Source: Isoetes taiwanensis (Eukaryota; Streptophyta; Lycopodiopsida; Isoetales; Isoetaceae). From it: 64,000 nt of DNA. The position numbers and the translations under genes are program-made. Every line of letters begins with the position of its first letter. The first letter of the stretch is position 1. Of the stretch, positions 10,489-22,543 are shown in pieces. The notes beneath the pieces are model-generated. The model did not search any database, was not told where the DNA came from, and was given only the letters and a program-made list of their open reading frames with translations. The stretch lies in contig JAJEKV010000028.1 in NCBI GenBank assembly GCA_021234155.1, positions 17,100,825 through 17,164,824 on the forward strand, read 5' to 3'.

Positions 10489-12700
10489 CTACCTGCAACA
10501 AGAACTTGCTCTAAGAGGCCAACTGCAATGTTTTTTTGAGATGAATGAATCTGCAGTCTCAGTCTTTACTTCGTTCAGCTCACTTTTGTAGTCAACATCT
10601 TTCTTAAGCTCTCCATCTAATTGGACTTCTCCATTCGTCATTGTGTCATCGTATTCTTCATCATCAATTGCACCTGCATGCATATGTTTTCTCACATTTG
10701 CTTTCTCACTAAATAACTATCCATCAATTCATAATGACCACAAGATTCCTTCGTGACGTTCCAGGGAAATATACGCTATAAATACGTATATTTCTGGGTC
10801 CGTCACTATACAAGTCTACTTCGTAGTCTTGTATACCTTAGGAAGTGGCATGGGTGCATATCTAAGTTATGTATATAACTTAGATAACCTTAGGATAAGA
10901 CCCATGTCCCACATGGCCTTATCCTATTGGGCAGCCGCCACGTGGCCATATCCTTTTGGAACCACAAGTCATCCCATGTGGACCCTAACCTATATTAACC
11001 TAAACCCTAACCCTAGTCCTCTTTTCCTGACCCTAACACCCTGGGAACCTTCTTCGCACTCGAAACCCCGTTTCGAGCGTCGTTTGCTGTGGCATAGCCT
11101 AGTGCAGCAGCCCCCAGAGTGTGTGCATGACCTTGGAGTGAGGACGGCTTCGACCACTTCGAGGATCATGGAGATGCCAGGAATGGGAGGGAGCACTTAG
11201 GGAGCAGGTATTTGGAGTAGTGTTCATCGTAGTTCATCTGGAAGTTAGCACTCCAGATGAATCAGTATTTCATATCTAGAGTAGAGCCATCCTAGAACCC
11301 TTATTCAACATCTTGAACCCTAATCAAGGAACCCTAACTGTAAGTTAGATATGTATGATTAGGTTAGATGTTATTCGGATGATTATCATGATATGATATT
11401 GTATGATGATGGCTGATCATGTTTGCTCCTCTTGTATTGGGAAGGGGGTAGAGACCTAGCAGCCTTACTTAGTAATGCTCCTAGTTAGACCCTTTAGTTC
11501 CTATTATTATGCGGCATGTGCATAGGAACCCACCGGACTAAGGGGGCTATGATGTGACTCAGCACTACACAACGGGGCTAGAGGAGATACAGAGGGAGGG
11601 TCCCTGCTGAACGTGGCTACTGGGGACCCCATAGCGGGCTAGGCTTATGGCCACTTCGTGTGGGCCGGGCATGGGTTCGACACCTCTTGGGGCAATGGTG
11701 TTGCCCTTCCTCTCAAGAGTTGCAGGCGTTGGCCTGGCTCTTACTTTGGGGGGTAAGTCGGGGATGAATCATGTGTCGCCACGATTCTCTAGCCGCCCGC
11801 GGAACCTCTAGACCCTGGGAAGGGGAGATGCAACCCTTCCAGCCTCGACGGACCAGGGAGATGCAACCTGGAGTAGTCCTGATGGGTGATACCATGGGAT
11901 TGCATATCCGGAAGGCTAGAGTCATGCCAGAGCCTGATCTAGCCCATCTGCAAAGTATGTACAGGAGGGGCTGATGGAGTGGTCAACCTTAGCCATTGTC
12001 TACAGCCAGCCCCGCCATTGTTATGACTCAGTCTGCTCTATCTTGAGGCCTAGCCGTCAGTCTACCTCCCCATGAGTCTGAGCCTTGGGTAGGAGCTCTC
12101 ATATTTTATGGCGTATGATTATCTCTGTTATAGCTATGGATATGTGGATGTGCTACCCTTCCGGGTAGTATGATGTATTGTTATTGCTAGTTCTGATGTT
12201 GTTTATGCTTCCGCTGTGATAGGAGCCCATAGGGGAAGGGTGCGCAAGACACCTTCGTGTCCCCTTCCCGCACTAGGGATACCCTGGAGTGCGGGATAGA
12301 CGGAGGGCCCGTGCGGTCGAAGGACCGGATGGGGGATTTCCTACGGAGTGTACGGCGTGGCGCCGTATATTTTGTAAGTGTCACATCCTTTCTATCATTT
12401 CTTGATACCTGATTCCAGGCAACATCTGATTGATATTGTTTAAAAACATTTCTCCATTTTTTCATGCAAGCTCCTGTATCCCTACTGAAATCTGGACATA
12501 ACCCAATGATCCTCACACGAACTTTGTCCCACAAGTTGATTCCCTGTTTGGGTGGACGTTCAAAATTTGGAGTTCAGCTCACCACGAGCATGTATCAAGG
12601 CAATCACATGTTTTTCTGGCCATTTCTTCCTATTAGACTCTTCCTCGTTAAGAACCGTCATCGACATTGACAACCTCTTTAGCAACTTTCTTGCTTGTGA
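10489..12700 (-). pseudogene. Harbinger-associated Myb-like ORF, split by a solo LTR
   Basis: The N-terminal half lies at about 12690-12391 on the minus strand: a basic stretch, KKWPEKHVIALIHARGEL, then, after a frame change, LWDKVRVRIIGLCPDFSR and ACMKKWRNVFKQYQSD. The solo LTR at 10752-12385 interrupts it in the codons after NDRK. On its far side (10746 downward) the frame resumes with residues resembling CKWFDLIDQY of the ORF at 1-633, then after another one-base shift an acidic tail (GAIDDEEYDDTM). This is the DNA-binding companion protein of PIF/Harbinger elements. It is broken by a stop, frameshifts and the LTR. The transposase sits just upstream on the same strand, at 13152-14681. Confidence 0.6.
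10752..12385 (+). mobile_element. solo LTR of a Gypsy element, copy 1
   Basis: A 1634-bp segment begins (C/T)GTGACGTTCC and ends AAGTGTCACA, flanked by a perfect 5-bp duplication TCCTT (10747-10751 and 12386-12390). No internal retroelement sequence is present, so two LTRs have recombined to one. It is homologous to the LTR at 52415-54105 read on the minus strand, with shared blocks such as CTTGAGGCC...AGCC.TCAGTCTA, TGATGGAGTGG and GACACCT.CGTGTCC. The first 140 bp contain three strong hairpins. It lies inside the Myb-like ORF. Confidence 0.85.
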
Positions 12701-13151
12701 TCTTTACCTATTGCTGCCCCTTCCCCTTTTTTCTCTTCTTACCATCTTCTTTTTGTCTATCTAGAGATGAAGACGTGAGACATGGTGCAACAAGTGTAGG
12801 AGAAGTCACACTTATGGCTGAAATGGCATTTGATATTGTGGAAGTGGTGTACTAGAGGCAAATTGATGAACCGGTAAAACTAGTGGAGAGGGTATACCAG
12901 GCAATGTTTGGGATTAGGAACCATCAGTCTGAAATCATTTTGTTGAGTGCATGGAACGTATTCTTTCTGATTATAGATACATGTTAATACAACAGATAAC
13001 AATTTGGCAACTTATTATAAACAAGAGGAGTATTCACACGACAAAACAAGAGGAGGATTATAAATAAGAGCCATCATCAATAAGACAATTTGAACAAAGA
13101 TAGCAAATACGTAATAAGCTTGTTAACAACAACAAATACTTTCTGTTTTGC

Positions 13152-14681
13152 TTATGAATGAGGAAGAGAAAACTCGCTTCCGGAGTCTACTTCTTGAATT
13201 GCAGCTTCAAAATGCTTGCTAACCAGCTCATGAGTTTTATTTTGAAAGAGAATATTAGCAAGTGCATTGCGTCTAATAGCGTCAGGAGGTATTTTTAATT
13301 TTAGTAGCACATGCCCATCATCTAAATTTCTTGAATAAGCTTCATCTCACGATAATCTTTGCCCATGCACTTTGTAAATTCCATATCACGCAAAAGCTTT
13401 GAGTCTCAGTTACCTTGCTTTTACTTCCTTGACTACTCTCAATTTTATGGCGTTTCCTTTGTGCTTTCAAGGCTTCCTCATGTGCAATGGAATTCTCCAA
13501 TTCAATCTTGGCCTTTGTAACCCAGAAGTCTTCAAAACCATCTTTATAGATAATGCAAAGATTATGCACGACTAAACAGGTTGATACAACCTTTATCACA
13601 TTTTGTAGATCCATGTCATTTCTCTTGAACAATATCCTAAATCTAGCCTTCAATCTTCCAAAGGTTTGTTCGACTGGCATCCTTGTGCATGATTGCACAT
13701 AATTCCAATAATATTATTCTCGACTCATGTCATCTTTGTGTCCTTTAAAAGGACTAAGCATGTAATCACGCGGTGGATAGGTTGCATCCCCAACAAGACA
13801 ATAAGGATTGATAAAGTCTTTAATAATGCTTTGGCCTCCTGCGGACCTTTGAAACAGAGTCCAATCGTGAATACTACCTGGCCAGCCAACATCAAAGTCC
13901 CAAACAATTCCTTTACGAGAGACTATCAATTGCAAAAGAATAGAATGGAAGCCTTTCCTGTTATAATACTCTTGAGAGCAATGATTGGAATATGCAATCC
14001 ATCTATAGCTCCAATGACATATGGAATTCCATGAATTTCCTGAAACTTCTTTGCTAAAATTTTCATCCGTTACAGTGAAGGCCATTTGATGTAAAGACTT
14101 TTGAGCTTATAATTCACCGCATTCACGAAGTCCATTCTGACTTGTTGAGCAGTAGCATAGCCTACTCTGTATGAATCTGCAATGCCAGTCAATGTGTCCC
14201 CTGTGGCAAGTCTAGACAAAGCCAACATCACCTTTCTTTCCATTGGAATAGCCATCCTAAAGCAGGTATCGTTTTTCTAAAAAACTGGGCCTAAACTCCT
14301 ACATAAATAATCAAAAATGTCTCTAGAAATATGTAATCTTTTCTTAAATTCATTCTCATGGTATATATTCTGTAACATTGAATCTAAACCTGGCCCTCCT
14401 TTGTATGCCCATAGTCTCCTTTTTGTGTTTCTGTGTATAATCTGGGATCTGTATTCAATAAGTAATACCATGACTAACCTATTCCATGCAATGAACATGG
14501 AAAGTAGCTGAATCTGATCCTCTACAAACACCTTTAACAATTGAATCATCAGCAACAACACCATTTGCAGGAGTTGCCTTCTCTCAACTTGAGTTAATGC
14601 AGCTCTTTTTGAAATCTCCTCTTCTATTTGCGACATTGAATGGGTGCATTGCTCTTCTATTGGCTGTGATTCATTGTCCAT
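13152..14681 (-). pseudogene. PIF/Harbinger DDE transposase, copy 1
   Basis: DNA transposase of the PIF/Harbinger superfamily. Fragments in order on the minus strand are: 14681-14277 (N-terminal region ending RDIFDYLCRSLGPVF); 14255-14070 (ERKVMLALSRLATGDT and helix-turn-helix-like GYATAQQ); 14085-13714 (catalytic core with second Asp in GWPGSIHDWTLFQRS and GDATYPPRDYMLSPFKG); and 13698-13342 (third acidic residue in RMPVEQTFGRLKARFRILFKR). The first catalytic Asp lies in a GAIDGLH block in another frame. The frame changes before EYYNRKGFHS are shared with the second copy, so the element was dead before duplication. The C-terminus near 13347-13390 differs from copy 2 at CTG sites. Confidence 0.85.
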
Positions 14682-14834
14682 TCTACAGAAATTTGATATT
14701 AAGACACATAGATTTGAAAGAACAAAGAATTTTGAAGAAAGACGTCAAAAAGCAAAGGGCAATAACTTTGAAAAAGATTTAAACAAGCATGGATTTCAAT
14801 GAAGGAATTAAAAAGATCAAAAATCAGCATGCAA

Positions 14835-14890
14835 GAATTTGGACAAGGAATAGAGTTACAGGAATTTGGACAAGGAATAGAGTTACCTCA
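14835..14890. repeat. 27-bp direct repeat
   Basis: GAATTTGGACAAGGAATAGA followed by GTTACAG/GTTACCT occurs twice in tandem upstream of the transposase. The same pair is present in copy 2 near 24553-24605. Confidence 0.7.
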
Positions 14891-15165
14891 ATCGAACATG
14901 CCTTGCCAAACACAATGCGTTCTCCGTCGTTGCCTTTGGCGGGCTTTGTATAGTCATCACATGCTTGTATGTCCAGCATGGCTTTTACGTGGCTCTAAAG
15001 GGGCGGGCAATAATATGATATCCATGCCTTGGCCACTATAACACCCTTCCCACGAAAGGAAAATTTAAAAGACGAGCGGGCACAAGTGTGATTCCACCAC
15101 TAGCGTCGTGCCACGTAGCACTATTTCAAACCAAGAAAGTAAACGATTTTTTTTTTTTTTTTTTC

Positions 15166-18100
15166 CTTAAAAGGCATTTGTGACATGATTGGATGACCGG
15201 GGCGAAAAGACCATTAGCAAGGAATACCTTGAAAATATATTAGAACTTAAGCTTGTAAATATATGCCACATAGTGTATACATGTAAATATTAGCATGTAA
15301 TAATTAGGATGGCAGAAATAAAGTATAGTAGACCCCCAGATGTGAAAATAGGAAAATTAAAAAAAGGAAAACGTAAGGTTTTTTAACATTTGAAAAGTAA
15401 AATTAAGGGATAAGGATTCACCTAACTTTTTTTTTTTTTTTTTGGCCTTGATGAGTGAATGGATTGTGGCCGGCCGAGGAAAATCCGACAGGCTATACAT
15501 AGATATGGATTTGATGCGGATTTTTTAGATAAAGGAATTGCCGAGAAAAAGAGTTGACAGTTCACTGAAGCTAAATGGTAATGGTTCTGACGGTTCACTG
15601 AAGCTAAAAGGTAAGCTAAAAGGTAATAGTTGCAAACTCATATGGGCAAAGCCTAGGGCATAAAATCGACCTACGGGCTACAAGGGATAGTGGAGAGGCT
15701 GATTTGAAAGCTTTGGATTGCCCAGTTCACACACATAGGCGCGATGGAGTCAAACCTTTAAGATCACTATGCCATTGGTTTAAAAGCACACCTTAAGCGG
15801 AAAGGGATTATATGGAGGAATTTGATTCGGATGGGTACCCATCTGATTCGAACTGATGAGTCGATACTAGAGGAAGAATGGCATAATGTTGAAATCAAAC
15901 TTGCTTAGAAAGTCGGAGGATTGCAATATGGAAGGCTAAGCATGGGGGATTAAGCCCCGGGGCATAATACAAATGTTTGAGGATCTAACAAGTATGGTGG
16001 CAACAACAAGCACAAAAATGAGGACATGCATTGTAGTGCAAGTTACAAAAAGCGTGGTTCAGTTAAGCAAGGCGAAGACTATGATTATGAAATGGAAGAT
16101 AATCGGGTTTGGTGAACACTTGTATGATTACCGCGGCTTATATAGGCTATTCTAAAATTATTATTACATTGATTTCATATTCTTTGTTTAGCGATTTCTT
16201 AACTAGATATGGCTTGGGGTTAAAAGGGTTACAAAAGGTGATCGAAAAGTGAGAAACCTTATGTACCTTTACCCGCACCCTACCATTATCATGCTAATGT
16301 GGTGTTGGTTGGCTGCAGGTGCAGTTTCTCCCTCTTTTGTTCTCTTTTTTTTCAAGTTTAAGATCTGGTTGGGAAGAACAGTTGATGAAGGAAGGTTCTA
16401 GCAGCAGCTCGAAGTAAATGTTTCTGGTGAATATTATTAAAGGGAGGTCTACCTAACTGAATCATTTCTTCCTCGGAATTATAAGCATGTCTAAGTATTT
16501 AAACTTGAACAGCTCATTTTGTTGAATAGATGCAAAAATCTGTTTTATGGAGCTCAAGATCGATTGTATTTATAGGCTTTGTTCATGAAAGTAATATATC
16601 TGTTTCTGTTACACTGATTAAAACAATATATTAATATTAATAGAACAGAAGGTATTTGAACATGTTTGTATATTCCATAAACTGATATAAGGCACATGAA
16701 ATATTAATCATGTTTTACACTGACCAGCAGTATAAGATTGTAGTCCATTAGGCCTAAACAGTACTGAATTTGATGAAAGGCTCGGTGCATAAAAATAATG
16801 GAATTGAACATATACTTAATGTAATTAAATGGCACACTAACTTTGAAGGGTGTAATTGATTAACATAGTTTAAATGGATCTTTGAACCATGTTATAAGAG
16901 TTTGTGGATAAAGTGCCATCATGGATCTTGATCCTAGTATGTCTGAATATCTGCTATGAGGATTGACTTGTGCGGATGTCATGCTAGTGGGTTTGTGGTT
17001 TAGACTAGAGTGGACTGGATTTTTTTAGGGATTTACGTTCCTTGGTTATACGGGGGGTCACTAAATCCTCAAACTTCGGAGACTTGGTTCATGATAAATC
17101 TGATTTGCTATCGGTATGTTACATAATGATTATTTTCCAGCATTTTTACTTCTTGGTTGGTGACATACATGGTAAGGGTACAACATATGATGTGATTCTA
17201 CCCAAATGGAATAAGAAGCTTCTTGATATTGGCTACAACACATTCAAGGCTGAAGTGCCAAGTTATGCGGTACAAAATATTTTTATGTTGCATCAAGGAT
17301 ATTAGGAGCATGAATACATATTACAAAAAGGAGATGGCGGAACCCACGAACAATATTGGCTGATCTTTGCACCTAGGGTTCAATGAATGGATCAAGCTTT
17401 TCTAATATCAATGCGTGTGGGGATGATGTTGATTAAATTGTACAAGTTATTGACACAATATCTATTGATCTACCGAGACAAAATATATCAATGGACAATT
17501 GAGGAGGACATGTGCAAAGTCAACATCTGGCGGCTTGCACCTTACAGAAAAAGGCATACAAAGTTAAGAAGAAAAGATAAGACCATGGAGGTCATACAAG
17601 TGGATGATCTGGATGGTGCGGATGACCCCTTTGATTCCCCTACTCCTTTATTAAGGATAAAGCGGACCTTAATCCCGAAGTTAACAACTGCAGTGAAGTG
17701 CACAATAGTGAATTTGAATTTACACTTAATAACTGCCTAAATTTTCTTATTATACCAGGGCGTTTAGTAGAAAGCCACGCGGTTATATCAATCGGGGGGA
17801 TCCCGGAGGACCCGAAACTTTGGACAGCAGCTCCCCATTAACGAGGATACTTGGATTATTCGGAGGTATTACTAAGAATCGGTAGAGTGCAAAGTGTGGT
17901 TTTGCCAAGGCAATGGAAAAGTTTGTATCAATGGAGGAAATAAAATGCAGCATTGATACAAGATTTTTTGATAAGAAATGCACTAAAAGCAGTTACATGT
18001 ATGTTAGTCAGAAAGGTCATATGACCTATTCATCAATTGATAGAAATGAGTTCTACCTCAAAAAGACTATGGAGGACCATGTGCAGGTATATTAAGTGCA

Positions 18101-19981
18101 TCTCTGTGATGATCGTGGAAAAAAGAAAAGCAAAAGTGGCATCTGTTGACAACATGACTGGATAGATCCACGCGGTTATGGTACATGCTAAACAATTTGG
18201 AAACTATTTATCCTAACATATGCATTTTGCCGGGTTGCTAGCCTTTAGGGTTCCTTAAAGGACCTCTCGAAAACTAGCATCATGGGATACTTATCCTACT
18301 TGGAAGTCGGGGAATTTTTAATACACATGGCACTCAAGTTTGCTTTGAGACCCATGGTGTGATCTTAAAATCCGGCTGTACAAATGCAAATGGTTGAACC
18401 ACAGTAGCAAAACAATCGGGCCCACTTCTAAGGAGACCCGGTAAAGTTTGCTAGCAACCCGATGGCGGTGCGGAAGGGCATGGAGGTCCTTACGGTAGTA
18501 CATAGAAGTGTGGTGACTAGGCCACCAAGAATCACCATTAAACCCGACTTTTGAGGCTGACAGAGTGAATCGAATGCATCGATTGAATGCATTGGCACCC
18601 GAGGGCGCCATGGAGCATTACATTACCAAAGCAAAGAATCTTGAAGCAAGAAGAAATATTGATGATGCCAGGGCGAGCTCATATATCAAATATAGGAAAA
18701 AGCGGTTATGATACTAAGCGTAAAAAGTTTTATTTATATACCTATTGGTTGAAGGTCAAGTACCTTAAAAACTCTATTTGATGAGTATAAACTCTTGCCA
18801 TTTGGCCACAAAAGCAGAAAAAGCGATTCGGTACAATGTATTGGAAGAACCCGGATCTAGATAAATGGGCTTAGCTTTAGTTTTTAATAAGTGGGTTATG
18901 TTGATGTTTCTGGGATATTTAAGACCATTAGCGGGAGTTATCGGGGGAGGTTTTATTTGGTTGATAACAAACCTAAAAGCGGTACTAGGGTGATACATTG
19001 CAAATTCTTATCAAAATGAGGGGATAAGATATGCTTACCTAGAATATTTCAAAAGGTTCTTTGTAGAATGTTTTGGGGAAGCGAGGCCCGAACATGATGA
19101 AGGCAACCATGTTTGGATGAAGTACATTGAGAATCTTAAGGACATGTTCTATAAACCCTTCTACATCTTTGCCCAAGATAAAAAAGTCCCATGTCCTTGC
19201 GAGAACCCCAATCTTGCCTCTTTCATTGACCACGATATTGGTCACATAAAACGACCAAGTTGACCATCATTAGGAACAAAATGCTTTCAATCTGTTCAGC
19301 AAAGGCCTTAATCATATACCGATATGGTACAAGTGGGTAAGGAGTTTAAAAGCGATTGAGCAGTATGTGGCGCATTTTTGATGCTGCAGTTCACGTACCA
19401 CGATATTGGGGATGATGAAGTTAGCAATTTCAAGGCTAGGGTTGTTGATATTCTTTGCCCGGCCGGGATCGATTGCACTAAAACTTGAAAGTACCAAAAA
19501 TTCCCCATGATGGATGATCACGGTTATCAAAAATCTTTGATTGGCTCATTAAAACTTTTACATTCTTTGGAGTAGACAAAGCTTCTAATAACCCATCCTT
19601 TATTTGTCCCTCACAGCACATTAGAATGATGGCTCTTGAGCGCATAATGGCCACGACTTTCAGCCTATTCTAGATACATGTGGATTCTGGACCAAATTAA
19701 AGAAGTAGCATTCAGAAATAATTGGGTATATTGGCTTTGGTCGGAGGACTACCATATTTACTAGAAGTTTTTAAAGCACAAAAGACTATATAGGTGGATA
19801 GCAGATACCCCACAATACCATCTATACGAAATCTCTCCCGGATAGTCCTTCTTTGGATTAAATAACATATTGAGTAATTGGCACGAGATCACCCGAGGAA
19901 TGTTATGTGCGACATACATCTGATGATGCACAGCAAAGAGTTAACTCATGTTGGGTTGTTAACTCCATTTTTGAAATCACT
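15166..19981 (+). mobile_element. reverse-transcriptase element, degraded truncated copy A
   Basis: Colinear with 24887-29732: the LTR-like segment 15166-17338, then the internal region to 19981, where it stops abruptly at the duplication junction before the catalytic RT motifs. No long ORF survives. Nearly all disruptions relative to the later copies fall at CAG or CTG trinucleotides (for example CAG to CGG, GCTGAG to GTGAG) as substitutions and indels. The decay may therefore be largely sequencing error. Compared with the other two copies it also lacks 14 bp near 15177. Confidence 0.75.
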
Positions 19982-22110
19982 TTTTGTAGTCAACATCTTT
20001 CTTAAGCTCTCCATCTAATTGGACTTCTCCATTCATCATTGTGTCATCGTATTCTTCATCATCAATTGCACCTGCATGCATATGTTTTCTCACATTTGCT
20101 TTCTCACTAAATAACTATCCATCAATTCATAATGACCACAAGATTCCTTTGTGATGTTCCAGGGAAATATACGCTATAAATACGTATATTTCTGGGTCCG
20201 TCACTATACAAGTCTACTTTGTAGCCTTGTATACCTTAGGAAGTGGCATGGGTGCATATCTAAGTTATGTATATAACTTAGATAACCTTAGGATAAGACC
20301 CATGTCCCACATGGCCTTATCCTATTGGGCAGCCGCCACGTGGCCATATCCTTTTGGAACCACAAGTCATCCCATGTGGACCCTAACCTATATTAACCTA
20401 AACCCTAACCCTAGTCCTCTTTTCCTGACCCTAACACCCTGGGAACCTTCTTCGCACTCGAAACCCCGTTTCGAGCGTCGTTTGTTGTGGCATAGCCTAG
20501 TGCAGCAGCCCCCAGAGTGTGTGCATGACCTTGGAGTGAGGACGGCTTCGACCACTTCGAGGATCATGGAGATGCCAGGAATGGGAGGGAGCACTTCGGG
20601 AGCAGGTATTTGGAGTAGTGTTCATCGTAGTTCATCTGGAAGTTAGCACTCCAGATGAATCAGTATTTCATATCTAGAGTAGAGCCATCCTAGAACCCTT
20701 ATTCAACATCTTGAACCCTAATCAAGGAACCCTAACTGTAAGTTAGATATGTATGATTAGGTTAGATGTTATTCGGATGATTATCATGATATGATATTGT
20801 ATGATGATGGCTGATCATGTTTGCTCTTGTATTGGGAAGGGGGTAGAGACCTAGCGCCTTTACTTAGTAATGCTCCTAGTTAGACCCTTTAGTTCCTATT
20901 ATTATGCGGCATGTGCATAGGAACCCACCGGACTAAGGGGCTATGATGTGACTCCAAGACTACACAACGGGCTAGAGGAGATACTGGAGGGAGGGTCCCC
21001 ACTGAACGTGGCTACTGGGGACCCCATAGCGGGCTAGGCTTATGGCCACTTCGTGTGGGCCGGGCATGGGTTCGACACCTCTTGGGGCAATGGTGTTGCC
21101 CTTCCTCTCAAGAGTTGCAGGCGTTGGCCTGGCTCTTACTTTGGGGGGTAAGTCGGGGATGAATCATGTGTCGCCACGATTCTCTAGGCCAGCCAACCCT
21201 CTAGACCCCGGGAAGGGGAGATGCAACCCTTCCCCGCCTCGGCCGACCCGGAGATGCAACCTGAGTAGTCCCGATGGGTGATACCATGGGATTGCATATC
21301 CCAAGGCTAGAGTCATGCCGTGAGCCTGATCTAGCCCATCCGCAAAGTATGTACGTGAGGGGCTGATGGAGTGGTCAACCTTAGCCATTGTCCACAGCCA
21401 GCCCCCGCCATTGTTATGACTCACCGCTTCTATCTTGAGGCCTAGCCGTCCGGTCCCTACCTCCCCATGAGTCCGAGCCTTGGGTAGGAGCTCTCATATT
21501 TTATGGCGTATGATTATCTCTTATAGCTATGGATATGTGGATGTGCTACCCTTTCCGGTAGTATGATGTATTGTTATTGCTAGTTCTGATGTTGTTTATG
21601 CTTCCGGCCGTGATAGGAGCCCATAGGGGAAGGGCGCAAGACACCTTCAGAGTCCCCTTCCCCGCACTAGGGGATACCCCGAGTGCGGGATAGACGGAGG
21701 GGTCCGCATGCGTCAAGGACCGGATGGGGGATTTCCTACGGAGTACGGCGTGGCGCCAGATATTTTGTAAGTGTCACATCCTTTCTATCATTTCTTGATA
21801 CCGCATTCCGTGCAACATCCGATTGATATTGTTTAAAAACATTTCTCCATTTTTCATGCAAGCTCCTCAGATCCCTACCAAAACTGACATAACCCAATGA
21901 TCCTCACACGAACTTTGTCCCACAAGTTGATTCCCCGCTTGGGGTGGACGTTCAAAATTTGGAGTTCAGCTCACCACGAGCATGTATCAAGGCAATCACA
22001 TGTTTTTCTGGCCATTTCTTCCTATTAGACTCTTCCTCGTTAAGAACCGTCATCGACATTGACAACCTCTTTAGCAACTTTCTTGCTTGTGATCTTTACC
22101 TATTGCTGCC
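19982..22110 (-). pseudogene. Harbinger-associated Myb-like ORF, copy 2, split by solo LTR
   Basis: Same arrangement as 10582-12700: acidic tail segment left of the LTR, Myb-like segment right of it, with the same frameshifts. The right flank near 21780-21930 differs from copy 1 at CAG/CTG positions, which removes the WRNVFKQY reading frame seen in copy 1. Confidence 0.55.
20150..21778 (+). mobile_element. solo LTR of a Gypsy element, copy 2
   Basis: Begins TGTGATGTTCC and ends GTAAGTGTCACA, flanked by TCCTT at 20145-20149 and 21779-21783. It is the duplicate of 10752-12385. Its first base is T, giving a proper TG...CA terminus where copy 1 has C. Positions 20830-21760 carry many small differences from copy 1 concentrated at CAG/CTG. 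Confidence 0.85.
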
Positions 22111-22543
22111 CCTTCCCCTTTTTTCTCTTCTTACCATCTTCTTTTTGTCTATCTAGAGATGAAGACGTGAGACATGGTGCAACAAGTGTAGGAGAAGTCA
22201 CACTTATGGCTGAAATGGCATTTGATATTGTGGAAGTGGTGTACTAGAGGCAAATTGATGAACCGGTAAAACTAGTGGAGAGGGTATACCAGGCAATGTT
22301 TGGGATTAGGAACCATCAGTCTGAAATCATTTTGTTGAGTGCATGGAACGTATTCTTTCTGATTATAGATACATGTTAATACAACAGATAACAATTTGGC
22401 AACTTATTATAAACAAGAGGAGTATTCACACGACAAAACAAGAGGAGGATTATAAATAAGAGCCATCATCAATAAGACAATTTGAACAAAGATAGCAAAT
22501 ACGTAATAAGCTTGTTAACAACAACAAATACTTTCTGTTTTGC

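Larger units (their letters stand above)
10582..19981. repeat. 9.4-kb tandem duplication, copy 1
   Basis: The block starts at CAC-TTTTGTAGTCAACATC within the Harbinger-associated ORF and ends inside the reverse-transcriptase element. There the sequence jumps back to TTTTTGTAGTCAACATC at 19981, starting copy 2. The junction shows short shared bases (TCAC/TTTTG). Copy 1 lacks the 323-bp MITE present in copy 2. Confidence 0.85.

Noticed and set aside
10829-11200. Plus-strand ORF of 123 codons, repeated at 20227 with 139 codons
   Set aside because: Lies wholly within the solo LTR and its duplicate. No domain, and the length changes with single-base differences.
15166-19981. RIP-like or methylation-deamination mutation as the cause of copy A decay
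   Set aside because: Changes are mixed substitutions and indels at CAG/CTG, not the C-to-T and G-to-A transitions such processes give.
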